Assembly (NCBI GenBank): GCA_003508835.1
Contig: PUFA01000081.1
Location: forward strand, 4,154,001-4,218,000
DNA length: 64,000 nt
Direction of reading: 5' to 3'
DNA from: Eonycteris spelaea
Lineage: Eukaryota; Chordata; Mammalia; Chiroptera; Pteropodidae
The position numbers and the translations under genes are program-made. Under the pieces are notes generated by a model that had not been told where the DNA came from, made no database searches, and worked only from the letters and a program-made list of their open reading frames with translations. The first letter of the stretch is position 1, and every line of letters starts with the position of its first letter. Positions 46,411 to 58,661 of this stretch are shown here, one piece after another.

Positions 46411-47122
46411 TTATTAACATCAGAAAATTACATAATAAAAATGCACTCTTTCTGATGTTCTTAAGCACTGAATCCCAATCCTACCTTTAATTCCAATAAT
46501 GGCCTTTAATTCAGCCTTTAATATGGGATATAGGCAGTTTTTCTTTTGGGTGGAAGGGAGGGGAAAGGAACAGAGAGTTTGAATATTGTAAATAAGCAAA
46601 CAATGCAATGAGTTTTATATGTGAGTAGTTTTTAAATGAAATTCTGACCATAATTACTTCAAAATAATATTTGATGTAAACGTATTTATTTTAAGAATTG
46701 ATTTGTATTTTGTTTCCATCCAGAAAGGATTAATGATGGCTAAAGTGAAATAACTTGTTTTTATACCCAATTATGTCTGTACTTTATATTTTTATTTTTT
46801 AAATTACATTTATTGAGGTGACATTGGTTAATAAAATTATATAGGTTTCAAGTATATAATTCAATAATACATCTATATACTGCATTGTGTGTTCACCACC
46901 CAAAGTCAAATCTCCTTCCAACACCATCATTTTGACTTCCTTTACCTTTATCTACCTCCCCTCCTTCCCTCTTTCCTTCTGGTAATGACCAAAACTGTTG
47001 TCTGTGTCTATGAGTTTTTTGTTTGTTTGTTTGTCTTGTTTATTTGTCACTTTCAGTTTTTATATCGCACTTATAAGTAGAATCATACAGTTCTCAATTT
47101 CTTTCGTTTGACTTATTTTGCT

Positions 47123-47311
47123 TCACATGATAATCTCAAGATCCATCCATGTTGTTGTAAATAGCAATATTTCATTTTTTCTTATGAATAAGTAATATTC
47201 CATTATGTATGTGTACCGTATCTTCTTTTTCCAATCATCTATTGAAGGCACTTCGATTGTTTCCATGTCTTGGCCACCATGAATAACGCTGCAATGAACA
47301 TCATGGTGCAT
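47123..47311 (-). pseudogene. L1 ORF2 C-terminal remnant
   Basis: The reverse-strand frame keeps HGGQDMETIEVPSIDDWKKK (family WKQP/CPSIDEW equivalents), YTYIMEYYLF and TTWMDLEI. It lies in the reverse L1 at 46795-48010. Confidence 0.8.
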
Positions 47312-47708
47312 ATATCTTTACAAATAAACGTTTTCAATTTTTATGAATAGATACCCAGAAGAAGGATTGCTGTGCCATATAGTAATTCTCTTCTTAATTT
47401 TTTGAGGAACCTCTACACCGTTATCCATAGTGGCTGTACCAATTTACATTCCCACTACCAGTGTATGAGGGTTCCTTTTTCCGCACAACCTCTTCAACAC
47501 TTGTTATTACTTGTCTCATTGATGACAACTATTTTAACAAGTGTGAAGTTGTATCTCATTGTGGTTTTGATTTGTGTTTTCCTAATAGCTAGTGAAGTTG
47601 AGCATTTTTCATATGTCTGTTGTCTGTTTGTCTGTCTTCTTGGGAGAAGAGTCTGTTCAGGTCCTATGCCCATTTTTTAATTGGAATGTTTATTTTTTTG
47701 TTATTGAG

Positions 47709-47957
47709 TTATATGAGTTCTTTATATATTTTAGATATTAGCTCCTTATGAGAGGTATTATTTACAAATGTCTTCTTCCATTCAGTTGGTTGATTCTTTG
47801 TTTTTTTGATTGTTTCTTTTGCTGTGCAGATGCTTTTTAGTTTGATATAGTCCCATTCATTTATTTTTGCTTTTACTTCCCTTGGCTTTGAGATCAAATT
47901 GATAAAATTCTCTCTAAAACCAAGGTCCATAAGTTTAGTACCTATGTTTTCTTTCAT
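47709..47957 (-). pseudogene. L1 ORF2 remnant upstream of the C-terminus
   Basis: An 82-codon reverse frame with [20 protein letters not shown] and PTEWKKTF, close to the L1 segment [17 protein letters not shown] / PTEWEKIF. It is separated from 47123-47311 by stops. Confidence 0.85.
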
Positions 47958-48010
47958 GCAACTTATTGTTTCAAGTCTTATATTTAGGTCTTTGATCCAA
48001 TATTTTTAAA

Positions 48011-48687
48011 ATTTTAAATGTAGAGTTTTAAAATTATTTTGAAGCATTCTTCCCAAAAACATCTCTTTTTATTTATTCAGTCCTCTTTATTTATAATGTC
48101 CCCAAATCTTATTTAATACCCATTTTTTTTTTAGTAATGCAAACAAACATAATTAGATGATAAGACCTAATGAGCCTATCAAATATCTATTCCTGATTAA
48201 ACAAAAAAATAAAGCTTTGGATATCAGACTCCATTGTAAAAGAAGCTCTTTTTTGAATCAGCAGTTCTTTTCCTTATTCTCACGTCTTTAGTTTTTGTTA
48301 TTATCTTAGTTTAGAGTTGTCATCTAGAAAATGAGAACAACAAAAAAACCAAAATGAGTGGGATTTGAAACAAACAAAAAAAAAAAAAACTGAGTTAAGA
48401 AGCCTAGAGATTTTTTGTCTTAACAGCCCAATAATACTAGTTAACATGAGTGTACAATAGGGCCAGGTGAGCCTTATTTATCATTATCTTATTTAACTGA
48501 AGCAGTTGACGCTAAAGTAATCCCTCAGGCAACATGAGTAGGCCAGCCTTTGGCAATGGATAACTGACTAACTGACCCAACTTTGTTTATGTAATAAAAT
48601 TAAGGTCAAACAATGTCTATTAAATGATTATTCTAATGATTAAAAGACATGATGTATGTAAAACTTTAAAATCTGCCCCAATCATTG
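48011..48687. other. Anonymous DNA
   Basis: Nothing recognised. It contains an A-run of about 14 at 48372-48389 without a retroposon body. Confidence 0.5.
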
Positions 48688-48905
48688 TTAACACTTAGTA
48701 AATACTTCTTTTGTGCCAGGCCAAGTACTGTTCCCCTTTATCCCATTTAACCTTTTCTCTGGCCCACTGAGGTAATTATTTTAATACTGCCATTTCACAG
48801 ATGAGGAACCAGATTCAAAGGAGTAAGTGCCTTGCCTGTGGCATAGGGCTGCAATAACAGTGGAGCAATCCAAGAGACTCAGAAAGGTCTGACTTGACTC
48901 AAACT
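48688..48905 (-). mobile_element. MIR SINE, reverse orientation
   Basis: 'AACACTTAGTAAATACTTCT', 'TTGTGCCAGGCCAAGTACTG' and 'GCCATTTCACAGATGAGGAA' mark a reversed MIR. Confidence 0.85.
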
Positions 48906-49039
48906 CGTAACCACTCATTTTCTTATCTCTGAAAGAGAGTAACTGTCTAGAAAAGTTAGTTGTATAGATAGCCAATTCTTTGAGGGTATGTCTTATATAT
49001 TTAATGAGATTACAAAGTACAGAAGAAAAGAGATTCTAT

Positions 49040-49135
49040 TTCCTTAAATATTTAAGTGCCTATTATGTGCCAGGAGGTGAGATATTTTATACCTCCTAAA
49101 ATACCTCATCCTCTCAGTGTAAATAAGAAGATGGG
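49040..49135 (-). mobile_element. MIR SINE 3' fragment, reverse orientation
   Basis: 'AAGTGCCTATTATGTGCCAG' is the reversed MIR 3' end. The match fades by 49135. Confidence 0.55.
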
Positions 49136-49141
49136 CCTATA

Positions 49142-49186
49142 AGTAGTAGTAGTAGTAGTAGTAGTAGTAATGATGATGATGATGAT
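49142..49186. repeat. Compound (AGT)n(GAT)n microsatellite
   Basis: About nine AGT units (49142-49169) change without spacer into about five GAT units (to 49186). Confidence 0.95.
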
Positions 49187-49317
49187 TAACAGTCAGCGAA
49201 GTATATATACATATATATTTATATTATGTATTTATATAAATAATTATTTATATAATTATATCTATGCTGTTTTGATAATTAGTTTTAGTTATTAGTTTAT
49301 ATATATGAGTTATATGT

Positions 49318-49705
49318 GTATGCATAGCAATTATCCCCAAATTTGCCAGCTTAAAACAACATACTGTCTCTGTGGGTCAGGCAGGAATCCAGGTGCTGAC
49401 TGGGTCCTCAGGCTCAAGGTCTCTCATAAGACTGCAATCCAGATGTGGAGTTGAGTTGAGGTCCTCTTTAAGGTCCACGAGGGTGGACCTATTTCTAAGT
49501 TTACTCACATAGGTGGTGGCAGAAACAATTCTTAGTAGGCTGTTGACCCTAAGTTTCTTACCATATGTGCCTCCCAATGCAGCAGTTCACAGCATGGCAG
49601 CCGGGTTCCGTAAAAGTGGGCAAATGAGAGATCTAGAGTGGGTGAGCAAATCAGAAGTCACAGCATTTTGTAACCTAATCTCAGAAGTAACATCTTGCCA
49701 CTTTT
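49318..49705 (-). mobile_element. MaLR-type LTR, first part, reverse orientation
   Basis: 'CAGCTTAAAACAACATACTG', 'TCTGTGGGTCAGGCAGGAAT', 'GGGTCCTCAGGCTCAAGGTC', 'AGCATGGCAGCCGGG' and 'TTTTGTAACCTAATCTCAGA' follow a mammalian LTR consensus read on the reverse strand. It is interrupted at 49705 and resumes at 49893. Open frames on both strands (49377-49716) are by-products. Confidence 0.75.
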
Positions 49706-49880
49706 TTAGAAATTGAGATAAATTGACATGTAACATTGTGGAAGTTTAAGGGGTGCAACATGTTGATTTGATACATTAACTTTGCAAAATGACTGCTATT
49801 GTAGTGTTAACTGACTGTTCATATCTAGTAAGCATATAAGTCTTGGAGATCTAATACATTTGTACAGTGATTATAAATAT
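49706..49880 (-). mobile_element. LINE-1 3' UTR fragment nested in the LTR, with TSD
   Basis: 'AAATTGAGATAAATTGACAT', 'GTAACATTGTGGAAGTTTAA' and 'GGGGTGCAACATGTTGATTT' are the reversed L1 3' UTR (TTTATTGAGATATAATTGACAT...). It is flanked by CTTGCCACTTTT (49694-49705) and TTTGTCACTTTT (49881-49892), a 10-of-12 target-site duplication of the size expected for L1 insertion. The LTR reads straight through once the insert is removed. Confidence 0.8.
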
Positions 49881-49892
49881 TTTGTCACTTTT

Positions 49893-50004
49893 GCTGCATT
49901 CTATTCACTGGAGTGAATCACTAGGTCCAGCCCACGCTCAAGCAGAATGATGAATACTTGGAACTGGGGATCACTAGGGATCATTGTTAGAAAGCAGCCC
50001 ACCA
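49893..50004 (-). mobile_element. MaLR-type LTR, second part
   Basis: 'GCTGCATTCTATTCACTGGA', 'TCACTAGGTCCAGCCCACGC' and 'GGGATCACTAGGGATCATTG' with a final CAGCCCACCA complete the LTR begun at 49318. Confidence 0.75.
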
Positions 50005-51699
50005 TGAAGGTCACTCACGCTTTTTGTTGTTGGGATAGAGGTGGGAGACGGCTTCAGCTGAAGGTCAGTGCTGAGTATTACTAGCACAATTCTCAGCTGA
50101 CTATGTCTAGTAAGGATTCTATAAAGGATCTATCCCCAGATTGGCAGCATCCCAGCCCGTTAACTTCTCAAACGACTTATGTGCATAATATCTGGAATTC
50201 TGAGGAATCTGAGAAGGGTTCTGAGCATTAATTTAGTTTGAGGAGATCCCTACTATGTCATTAAACATACTCTAGTTTCTCATAGAAACTTCCAAACTTG
50301 AAAAAGAAGAAAAAATTCTTAATTCTCTTCAAATAAATATGCATGCAACAAAGAGATGGATGGATGAAGACATTAAACAATGAAAAGACAAAAAAAAAAT
50401 TTCCAAATTCACAAAATGTCACTCGCTTCAATACCTCACAGATTGAAACCTCAATATAAATGACAAATTTGTATTGGTTGAATGACAAATCATAAGTAAT
50501 ATATGTGTTTATATAACAACATACGTCTGTACAATAACTGCTGAACTAGGATTAAGTTTTGTGGTGAAAACTTTGGGAGTACAGTAAGGAACTATAAATT
50601 AGTGGAAGTTCCATTTTGAGAACAGCTAATCTTCACCTGGAGTAAGGAGGAATAAAGAAATATATGGTAAAAAGTATATACTATTTTTAAAAATGACACT
50701 GAATGGATTTAATATTGAATTATTTGATTCTAAAATTTAGAAACACTTTTTAAAAAGAAAAAAAGTAAAGCTCAGAATTATAATACTCAATACAATAACC
50801 TATTAGTTGAAATAGATGTTCTTTCTCTCCTCACTCTTCTCCTACCTCCCTACCTCCTTCCTTCTTTCGTCCCTCATTTATTCTTACCCTCTCTCTTTTT
50901 TTTTTCTCCCTCCCTCCCTCCCTTGCTCTTTATCAAAATTTTCATGAATATTAGAATAAATTTTAGAAGTTGGAAGAAAGAATTGCAGATTTGTTTGGGA
51001 GTGGGAGCAGTCTCTGCTGCCTTCCTGTTAGCTTTTCCTGCTCTCTCCTCCTTGGCTAATTTCTCCACCCTCACAGCCCTAACTACTGTCTTGGAATTTC
51101 ACAGCTATGCAGAGCTCTCTCATGCTTACTAAGATGAGGGCTAAGGCACCCACAGGAGAAATTGCTGGCAGAAGGAAGGACATTTTTCTGGCAGGCTGTA
51201 TGCAGGAAGGAAAAGCCAGAAGGGTGCTCTCATGTTACAATAGACACAGTATGTGTTGATTACAGTGTTGTTGCAAACTGTTGGTGCCTTTGATTCTTAA
51301 TCCTTTAAATACTTGGTTTTACAAATATACTTTATTTCCAAAGTTAAGTAAGTTTCAAAATTTCTGAGATTAATTTTATTTCAAATTTTCCTCTCTGTGG
51401 GGAATTTAGGATACTGTTTTTATGCTGTGTGCATTATGAACCTTCAAGGTAGATATAACGTGTAGCATTTTCCTACCTGTTTCATTTATTTGTTTTTACT
51501 TGCTTATTGTTTTGTTATAACTGGATGTGTAAATTTGTTACAACATTCCATGATTTATGAAATAATTCTATAGAGCTGTAGGGTGCAGGTGGTGTTCATT
51601 TTGAACTCCCAGGTTTTGAATTCTCTTCTACATGTGAGAAATTTTTCAACTTATGGGGTTTGGCGAAGAGAAAAGTTTAGTTACAACAAGAGTTGAGAA
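50005..51699. other. Anonymous DNA around a polypyrimidine tract
   Basis: No gene was seen. Apart from the tract at 50820-50930, no named repeat is recognised. The open frame at 50923-51132 is unsupported. Confidence 0.5.
50820..50930. repeat. Polypyrimidine tract with (CTCC)n/(CCTT)n
   Basis: About 110 bp that is almost purely C/T on the plus strand, including CTCCCTCCCTCCCTCCC near 50906-50922. It could form triplex DNA. A reverse Lys/Glu/Arg-rich open frame here is low-complexity. Confidence 0.85.
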
Positions 51700-52203
<504 letters not shown>

Positions 52204-53619
52204 GTATTGAAGCAGAGAATTTTGGCTGATAAGCAGTAAAAATGACACTTTAAAATAAGAATAAATATATTAATAAAATTGACACATGAGGATTAGTAAA
52301 TATAGATGGTGATGACTTATTATAAAGAATTTGGCTAGCAGGGAATATATATTAGTTTGAAACTGTCAAGAAAATATTCAAATGTATAAAAATGTTCATG
52401 ATGTCCAGTCATTTTACATATTTATATAAAACAGCTTAACCGAAATGTTGCCAATGAATAACAAAATAAAGGAGAAAAATAGTTTCATCCAAAATGTTGA
52501 GAACCCCTGCTAAATATGTAATTTCAGATGAAGTTAAAATAAATCTAATATGATTAACAAGGTCACTGGGAAATATGATTTGATTTATAGAAATCTACTT
52601 AGAAATGCATAATTTTATAAATCAAGGAAATTAAAAATTTTAAACTCAAAGGAATGTACTAAGGAATATCGGAATTATATTAAATCTCCAGTGCAATAGT
52701 TTTCATACTCTTATTTTTCAAGAGGTTCATATAGTTTAACCTTACTATTGTATTTGGAAAGTTAAAGACCAATCTTTCTTTTATAGAAAGTATCATTAGC
52801 TATCATCACACCTGTTTAAATTCAATTCAGAAAGTTTTATTTATTTTTTTAATACAAAAATTTTTTTTTGGAGAGAAATTAAAAAATGTGCTCACAACTC
52901 TGATATTTTACCTCCTAGCTAAAAATTTACCAGACATAAGCTTGGACATCAGAACAATAAAAACTTAACAAGGTTGTAAAAAGTGGCAAATAATTCTTAG
53001 AATGGGACCTAATCTGTTGTGATTTGGTTGGTTTCTAATGGTGAAATAATACTAAATAAAATACACAATTTTCTGTCTATTTTACTAAGATTAACCTTAT
53101 AAAAACAAAGATAATATTTTCCAAGTGCTTTTCATTGGCCAAAAATGAATTTCCTCTCTAGTTCCTCATTAGGCAAAATGAAAAATATTCATCTAAAACA
53201 TGGGCTTGTGTATGACTATCCAACCAAATAAAATTATTACTGGCAGGCATGAAATGATGACAGAGATAATAGCTGTACTGAATCAGATGACTTATGCAAA
53301 TCTTTTCTCATTGGTAACCATTTGAGCCCTGTTCTGATTCTTTTTTCTTGCCAACATTGCATTAATACAAGAAACTTATTTTTCAAAGCCCAAATTAGGT
53401 TTTAATTTACAAATCTTGAAGTCCTAATCTTAACTGATTACTTGGAAATGCATATCAAGAGATTGTGTTGCTACATCAGATTTTGATACAAAATCAAATC
53501 AATTTTCAATCAGAATCTTATTTATGTTTTATTGATTTCCTGTCAACATTCATAGATTTTCAAAATGTAGTTCTTTAATATGTGTGTATACATGTTCTCA
53601 GTTGAAAGTAATTGCTTCT
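52204..53619. other. Anonymous AT-rich DNA
   Basis: No gene or named repeat was found. 53130-53400 is single-copy with ATGCAAAT- and TAATTA-like strings and is discussed as a possible conserved element. Confidence 0.5.
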
Positions 53620-53815
53620 TCCCTCAGTACCTTTCTTATGTTATTTTCAGTTTTCACTTTCTCATATTCTTATCTCTACATATCTTAATTCCTCTACTCC
53701 AGTGAAACTTCCTTTTTCATTTGTCATTGCACCTCCTGCTAACCATAATTGGCTATTGATACAACATACTGCCTGGCACATAGTAGGTGTTCAATAAATC
53801 TTTATTTGACAAATA
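53620..53815 (+). mobile_element. L2 LINE 3' end
   Basis: The terminal 'CTGCCTGGCACATAGTAGGT' and 'GTTCAATAAATCTTTATTTG' are a clear L2/MIR 3' end. The C/T-rich part before it (from about 53620) fits the L2 body weakly. A 61-codon open frame here is not a gene. Confidence 0.6.
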
Positions 53816-54149
53816 GCTCAATAAATAATAAAATAAAATACCTTACTAGTTTACATTTTCTTTTATATCCCAAGGAAATAGTCCAAACAGAAGTATTCAT
53901 GTAGATTTTTGTCACTGCATTAAATCTTGCTTTTACATGGTAAACTGTTTCAATAATTCTAATTAAAAATATTAATGTATATTGCTCATTTGATTTTAGC
54001 ATTAAATATTGAATTCCATGTTACCTCTCAGGTGTGAGTCTAAGGGAGCAGGATTGACTTCTTATTGCCACCTGTCTTCTTTTGAGTCTGAGATATTGTT
54101 GAAAGTTGAATCAGCCCCAGTTCCTCCACTTCCTCACTCTCATTGATGT

Positions 54150-54575
54150 GTTCTACAATATAACTTTTCAGTCCTTCTCACAAAAGGCAGAGCTATACTT
54201 AACCTATCCCATGTTTTTAGATATGCCATATAGCTTGCTTTAGCCAATGCTATATTAGTAGTCATGCTGCAAACAAATGTTTGAAATATGTTTGCATAGG
54301 TGGGCATACTCTCTTTTCCATTTTCTCCATTGCCATGAGAAGAAGAACATGTTCAGCTAGCCCACTGACCTGCAGGGAGGACAAAAGATCTATGGAGCAG
54401 AACTGTAGTAGTCAACTGAATTATAAATCACAGCCATCCTAGCTCTCGAGGTATGTAGCAGACACACTCCACGCAGCCTGAATTTGTGAGCAAGAAATAC
54501 ATGCAAACAGTTGTATGCCAAGGAGATTTTATAGTTGCTTGTTATGCAATAACAATGACTAATAGAGAAATGATT
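54150..54575 (+). mobile_element. Ancient LTR-like dispersed repeat
   Basis: 'ATAGCTTGCTTTAGCCAATG', 'GGGCATACTCTCTTTTCCAT', 'CATCCTAGCTCTCGAGGTAT', 'GAATTTGTGAGCAAGAAATA' and the terminal 'TTGTTATGCAATAACAATGA' plus CTAATA follow a well-known mammalian repeat (TGACTTGCTTTGGCCAATGGGA ... TTACGCAGCAATAGATAACTGATAC). The name is not recalled; the ends suggest a MaLR-like LTR. Confidence 0.6.
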
Positions 54576-54654
54576 GAAGGGTACTGAGTCACAACATTAT
54601 TAGCTCCAACTGCTCCTGAGAAAATTGGTAATAAAGACAATAATAATAAGAATT

Positions 54655-54870
54655 ACCACTTATTAGTGTCTATCAAATGCCAGCAATCACTGGATGCTTT
54701 GCACATTGTAATCCCATTTCATGCTAGGAAGACAGCAACTCTATGAAGGGAATAATATTATTGCTATTTCATTCCTAGTAAATTAGGGCTCAGAAGTGGT
54801 CTATAACTTATTAGAAATCACAAAGGTTAAAAGTAGCAATTTCAAGCTTATAAATCCATGACTTGAGATA
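54655..54870 (-). mobile_element. MIR SINE, reverse orientation
   Basis: 'CAAATGCCAGCAATCACTGG', 'TGCTTTGCACATTGTAATCC' and 'AAATTAGGGCTCAGAAGTGG' are the reversed MIR 3' and core. Confidence 0.75.
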
Positions 54871-55444
54871 AAAAAATTCTACCTTTTACTTGGTGCCATG
54901 GTAGCAGAATTTGCCTGTAGTATTCTTAACCTTCCCTTTTGTTACACCATCCTCCCCTTTTCATTTTCATTTCCCATTTCCCAGCCCTTATATCTCCTAT
55001 TAAGATCAGCACCTTTGTGCTATTTAACTCTAGACTTTAAGAGCTCCAAATTTAGGTTTGTTTGCATGGTCCCCTAATTTTGGTAATGGGGAATAGGTAT
55101 GGAGAGATGAAGTGAGAAATTACTTTCATATGTTTGTGGTGTGCTCATAGCCAAACAAAACAAAAAACAACACAAAATAGAATTATTAACTGAATAGAAG
55201 ATTGTGTCAAATAAAAATTTAAGTGAATCACCTTCTTTATTGGATTGGATTTGTATGGAAGATAATTGGAAATAAAATCAAGGGTTAATAAACATAAACT
55301 TAGGAACAATGCTGATATCTATTTCCAACCTTGGCATTGTAGAATTCTAATGTTACCTGATTAAGAGAACACAGAAATATAAGAGCAGTCCAGGTGGTTA
55401 TTTAAAAATGCAAATCTCATGGTGTAACTTCCGTTCTGGTAAAC

Positions 55445-56740
55445 AGAGACAGACAGTAATCCTAAAAAGAAAAAAAAAATTTATAAAGAGATACATGTTT
55501 TTGAGGGTAGGGGCAGGGGGTGGATAAAAAAGTATAGCAAGGTAGGGGAGATCAAATGTTTTGTTTACAATCTTTGGTGGGGCTTAGGTTAGGACACACA
55601 GAGAAAATGCCATTGAAAGGGAATTAGCCAAGTAGATAAATGAGAGAAGAGCATCCCAGGCATAACGGACATTCAGTGCAAAGGTCTGTAAAATGAGAAT
55701 GCATGTAATATGTTCCAGAAACATTAAGAAAGTCAGTACATATGAAAAGAGTGAGTGGGAAGAGGATAGAAGGAAATGAGATCAGAAGGGTAAGGATCAA
55801 TCAGATCACAAAGGCCTTGTAGATTGTTTTAAAGACTTTGGCTTTACTATGAGTGAAATAGATATCTATTGAAGGTTTATGGATGAGAATAAACTGGGGG
55901 AGGGGAATGCAAGTAAAAGCAGTGAGTGAGACAAGTTACAGGAACCTTGAAAGATATCAGAGGAGATAATGATGGCTCAGACCAGAGATTTGGCAGAGAA
56001 AGTAGTTAGAATGTAGATGAATTTAAAAGGTTGAAGAGAACACTTACATTTTTCCAGATAAATTAACAGTGGGAATAAGAAAAAGAGAGTGGAGAATAAC
56101 AGCAAAGTTTTCAGCCTGGACAATGGGAAGGATGGGGTTACCCTTAGCTGTGATGGGGAAGGGTGCCAGTTTCAAGGGAGGAATATTGAAATATCAGTTT
56201 TGGATATGTTTATTTTACATTTTAAATGGAGATTCAAGGAAAGAGATGAATTCACTAATCTGGAGTTGGAGAGAGATAATTAAGGCTGAAGATACAGATG
56301 TAGGAATCATTTGCATACTGATGTTTTAAGCCTGGAGACACATAAAGGAGAAAGTGTAGAGAACTATCCAAGGAATAAGGCCCAGGCTCTTTAGTAGCTC
56401 CCATGTGAGAGGAAAAACAGGTTAGGCTGAGAATAAATGACCAGTGAGTTAATAGAAAAGCTAGACTTTGATGCCCTTAAAGCAAGCGAAAAAAATGTAT
56501 TAAAGAGTAGGAATTGATGAACTCATATGTTTTTAGGTTGAGTGAAGCGGGGGTTGAGAACGGTTCAGAAGATTTAGGAACATGGAGGTCATTAGTATCA
56601 TTGTGAAGAGAAATGGTGGTGAATGAAACCCTGGTGATACGAAAGAAATTAGAAACCTTAGGTTTTGATAACCCTTGCAGGAGATCTGCTATGCAAGACA
56701 GCAAAGGAATGGAGCAGTAACTAATGGGGACGTATGATGA
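55445..56740 (+). mobile_element. Ancient dispersed mammalian repeat, ~1.3 kb (copy 3, longest)
   Basis: Blocks recognised in order: 'GAGAAGAGCATCCCAGGCAT', 'TGCAAAGGTCTGTAAAATGA', 'CAAAGGCCTTGTAGATTGTT', 'GACTTTGGCTTTACTATGAG', 'ATGATGGCTCAGACCAGAGA', 'TGGGAAGGATGGGGTTACCC', 'CAGTTTTGGATATGTTTATT', 'ATGGAGGTCATTAGTATCAT' and 'AATGGTGGTGAATGAAACCC'. These match a long non-coding mammalian repeat I know by sequence but not confidently by name. Open frames at 56069-56329, 56089-56283 and 56724-56957 (plus) and 56477-56851 (minus) fall in or at its edge and are not genes. Confidence 0.6.
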
Positions 56741-56984
56741 AGAAAAAATATATACAATAGGTGAAGTAACAGTCAATTGCATGCCGATAGGAGGAAAACA
56801 AATGATTAAAAAAAAAAGAACGGTTAAAAATTTCAGCAGTGACATCCTCAAATGGAGAGAGTTGTTAGTGATGTCCTCACCTGAACAAGGGAAGATGCAA
56901 GCTCATGCACAAGTGGAGAATTTGGTTCTAGATAGAAACATAGAACATTTTAGTTAAGTGGCTTGTTGTCAATTGTTTAATGCG

Positions 56985-57115
56985 TGTCCCACCCACAAGC
57001 TATAAGGCCGTCAGGGGCAGGGGGCATGTCTGTCTTATCAACTACTGTATGTCCATTGCTGCACATTGCTTGGCCAGAGTAGAAGCCCAACATGTAGCTG
57101 TTGAAAAGAAATGGA
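56985..57115 (+). mobile_element. L2 LINE 3' end
   Basis: 'GTCAGGGGCAGGGGGCATGT', 'CTGTCTTATCAACTACTGTA' and 'TGTAGCTGTTGAAAAGAAAT' match the L2 3' UTR (GAGGGCAGGGACCATGTCTGTCTTGTTCACC...). Well preserved for an L2. Confidence 0.8.
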
Positions 57116-57788
57116 TAGATAGATGGAATATAGGTAGATGGCCTTCTCTCAGTAAGTAAGGCTCCTCCTTTTTTTCTGTGTGAAAGATCCAAGTTAAGTG
57201 TTTACTTGCATTCTATATAAGGGTCAATAACATGTTCTGAGCCTTTACAAGTATTATATAAAACAAATTTTAAACAACTAGTTATCTGACTTTAACCAGT
57301 GATAGAGGAAAGCAACAACATGGGCCCATCCTCTCTGTTCCATGAAGGACAATATTGAAGTAGCTCATGTCATCTTAGATGACAATTATCATTTCTGATT
57401 TTTGAGTAAAGAACGGCCCTGACTTGTGTATATTCATTAAAAAGTCCCATGGAGAAACATAAGCTAACTAAGAAACAGAACCTTCATGTATCCTAAAATC
57501 ATACATTTGTTATTTTAAAACTGCTATACACTCAATGGCTTTTTTTCTTTCCATGCAATCAGCATTCTTTGAGCATGATTGTTTTAAAAATAAGTAAAAT
57601 GTTCATCAATCTATTGGAAATAAAGGAAAGTTAAATTCTTATTGGTCATGAATTAGATTAGAAAAACATGAAGCTCTATTGAAATACTAATAATTTTCTC
57701 TTAGCAAGAAGATGAATAAAGTTAAAGAAAAATGTACAATGAGGTGAAAATTTAACCAAGGTTACATTTTTATTAAAAATTGCAATTA

Positions 57789-57875
57789 AAATATATATAC
57801 ACAGATACATATATGCACAAACATGAACACATGTACATACACAACAAGCAAACATGCACCCATATACATGCATAC
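57789..57875. repeat. ATAC/ACAT-rich degenerate microsatellite
   Basis: Imperfect ATATACAC and ACATGCA units. The Cys/Val/Tyr-rich reverse open frame is a translation of it. Confidence 0.8.
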
Positions 57876-58631
57876 CTAATTTTTATCTACATATCTAGAG
57901 ATTTTACAAATCTTTATGAACAGCATTAGCAGAATTAGGGGGAAAAGGAAGCTGAGAAAATTAGCATAGCAAGCTAGTCAACATAGAGAGACCCCTGGAC
58001 CCTCTTACTATTTTGTTAAGGGGAAAAAAATGAAATTCTTCCCTGGTAGAGGAGGAATTATCTGGTTAACTGCTCACTCAAATCTCTATTTTAATATGCT
58101 GTTGTAGCTACAGTTTGATTTAAATACTTCTGGGGATAAAAATGAAAAACCGAAATAAAGGTTGCAATACATATTCTTTCCCTCTTAAGCCCTTCATGAT
58201 TTTTCACAAGAGTTGCTTAAAATCACATATTATTAGAAATACATAGGTTTGAAAATTAGCTCACTGGAATTCAAACTAGAGAAAATAACATTTATTAAAG
58301 TCAAATTTATTATGCTATAAATCGTATCACATTAAGCTCAATTAGACTCTTTTACAGTATACTTGTCCATCTTACTCAACATGCATACTATAAATGAGTC
58401 AATAGCTCTTATTTTTTTTCTCCAAATAAACATTTGCAAATGCTTATAAGGAAAAAAAAAAGTTTTTTTCCAAATATTTCTCCTAACTGTATTTTCTTAA
58501 ATAAATGTGATACTATTAGAATGCTTGTAGGTCCATTATAATGGAAATAGTATTTGCTTATGCTAAAAATATATGTATTTTTAGAGCTTGTCAAACATCT
58601 GCTTGAAAGTAAAAATTTTCACCAAATTCAT

Positions 58632-58661
58632 TAGGTAGTGGATTGGTAGGTAGTGGATTGG
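58632..58661. repeat. 15-bp perfect tandem duplication
   Basis: TAGGTAGTGGATTGG occurs twice in direct succession (58632-58646 and 58647-58661). Confidence 0.95.

Larger units (their letters stand above)
46795..48010 (-). mobile_element. LINE-1, 5'-truncated, reverse orientation
   Basis: The 3' end is at the left ('TTTATTGAGGTGACATTGGT', 'AATAAAATTATATAGGTTTC', 'GTGTGTTCACCACCC'). It is followed rightward by the reversed end of ORF2 ('TGGCCACCATGAATAACGCT', 'GTGGTTTTGATTTGTGTTTT', 'GAGTTCTTTATATATTTTAG'). It stops near 48010, leaving about 1.2 kb of a ~6-kb element. This 3' end is the one I associate with bat L1s. AT-rich strings at both edges prevent a firm target-duplication call. Confidence 0.85.

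Noticed and set aside
56477..56851. 124-codon reverse frame
   Set aside because: Antisense to the ancient 1.3-kb repeat and its edge; no family similarity.
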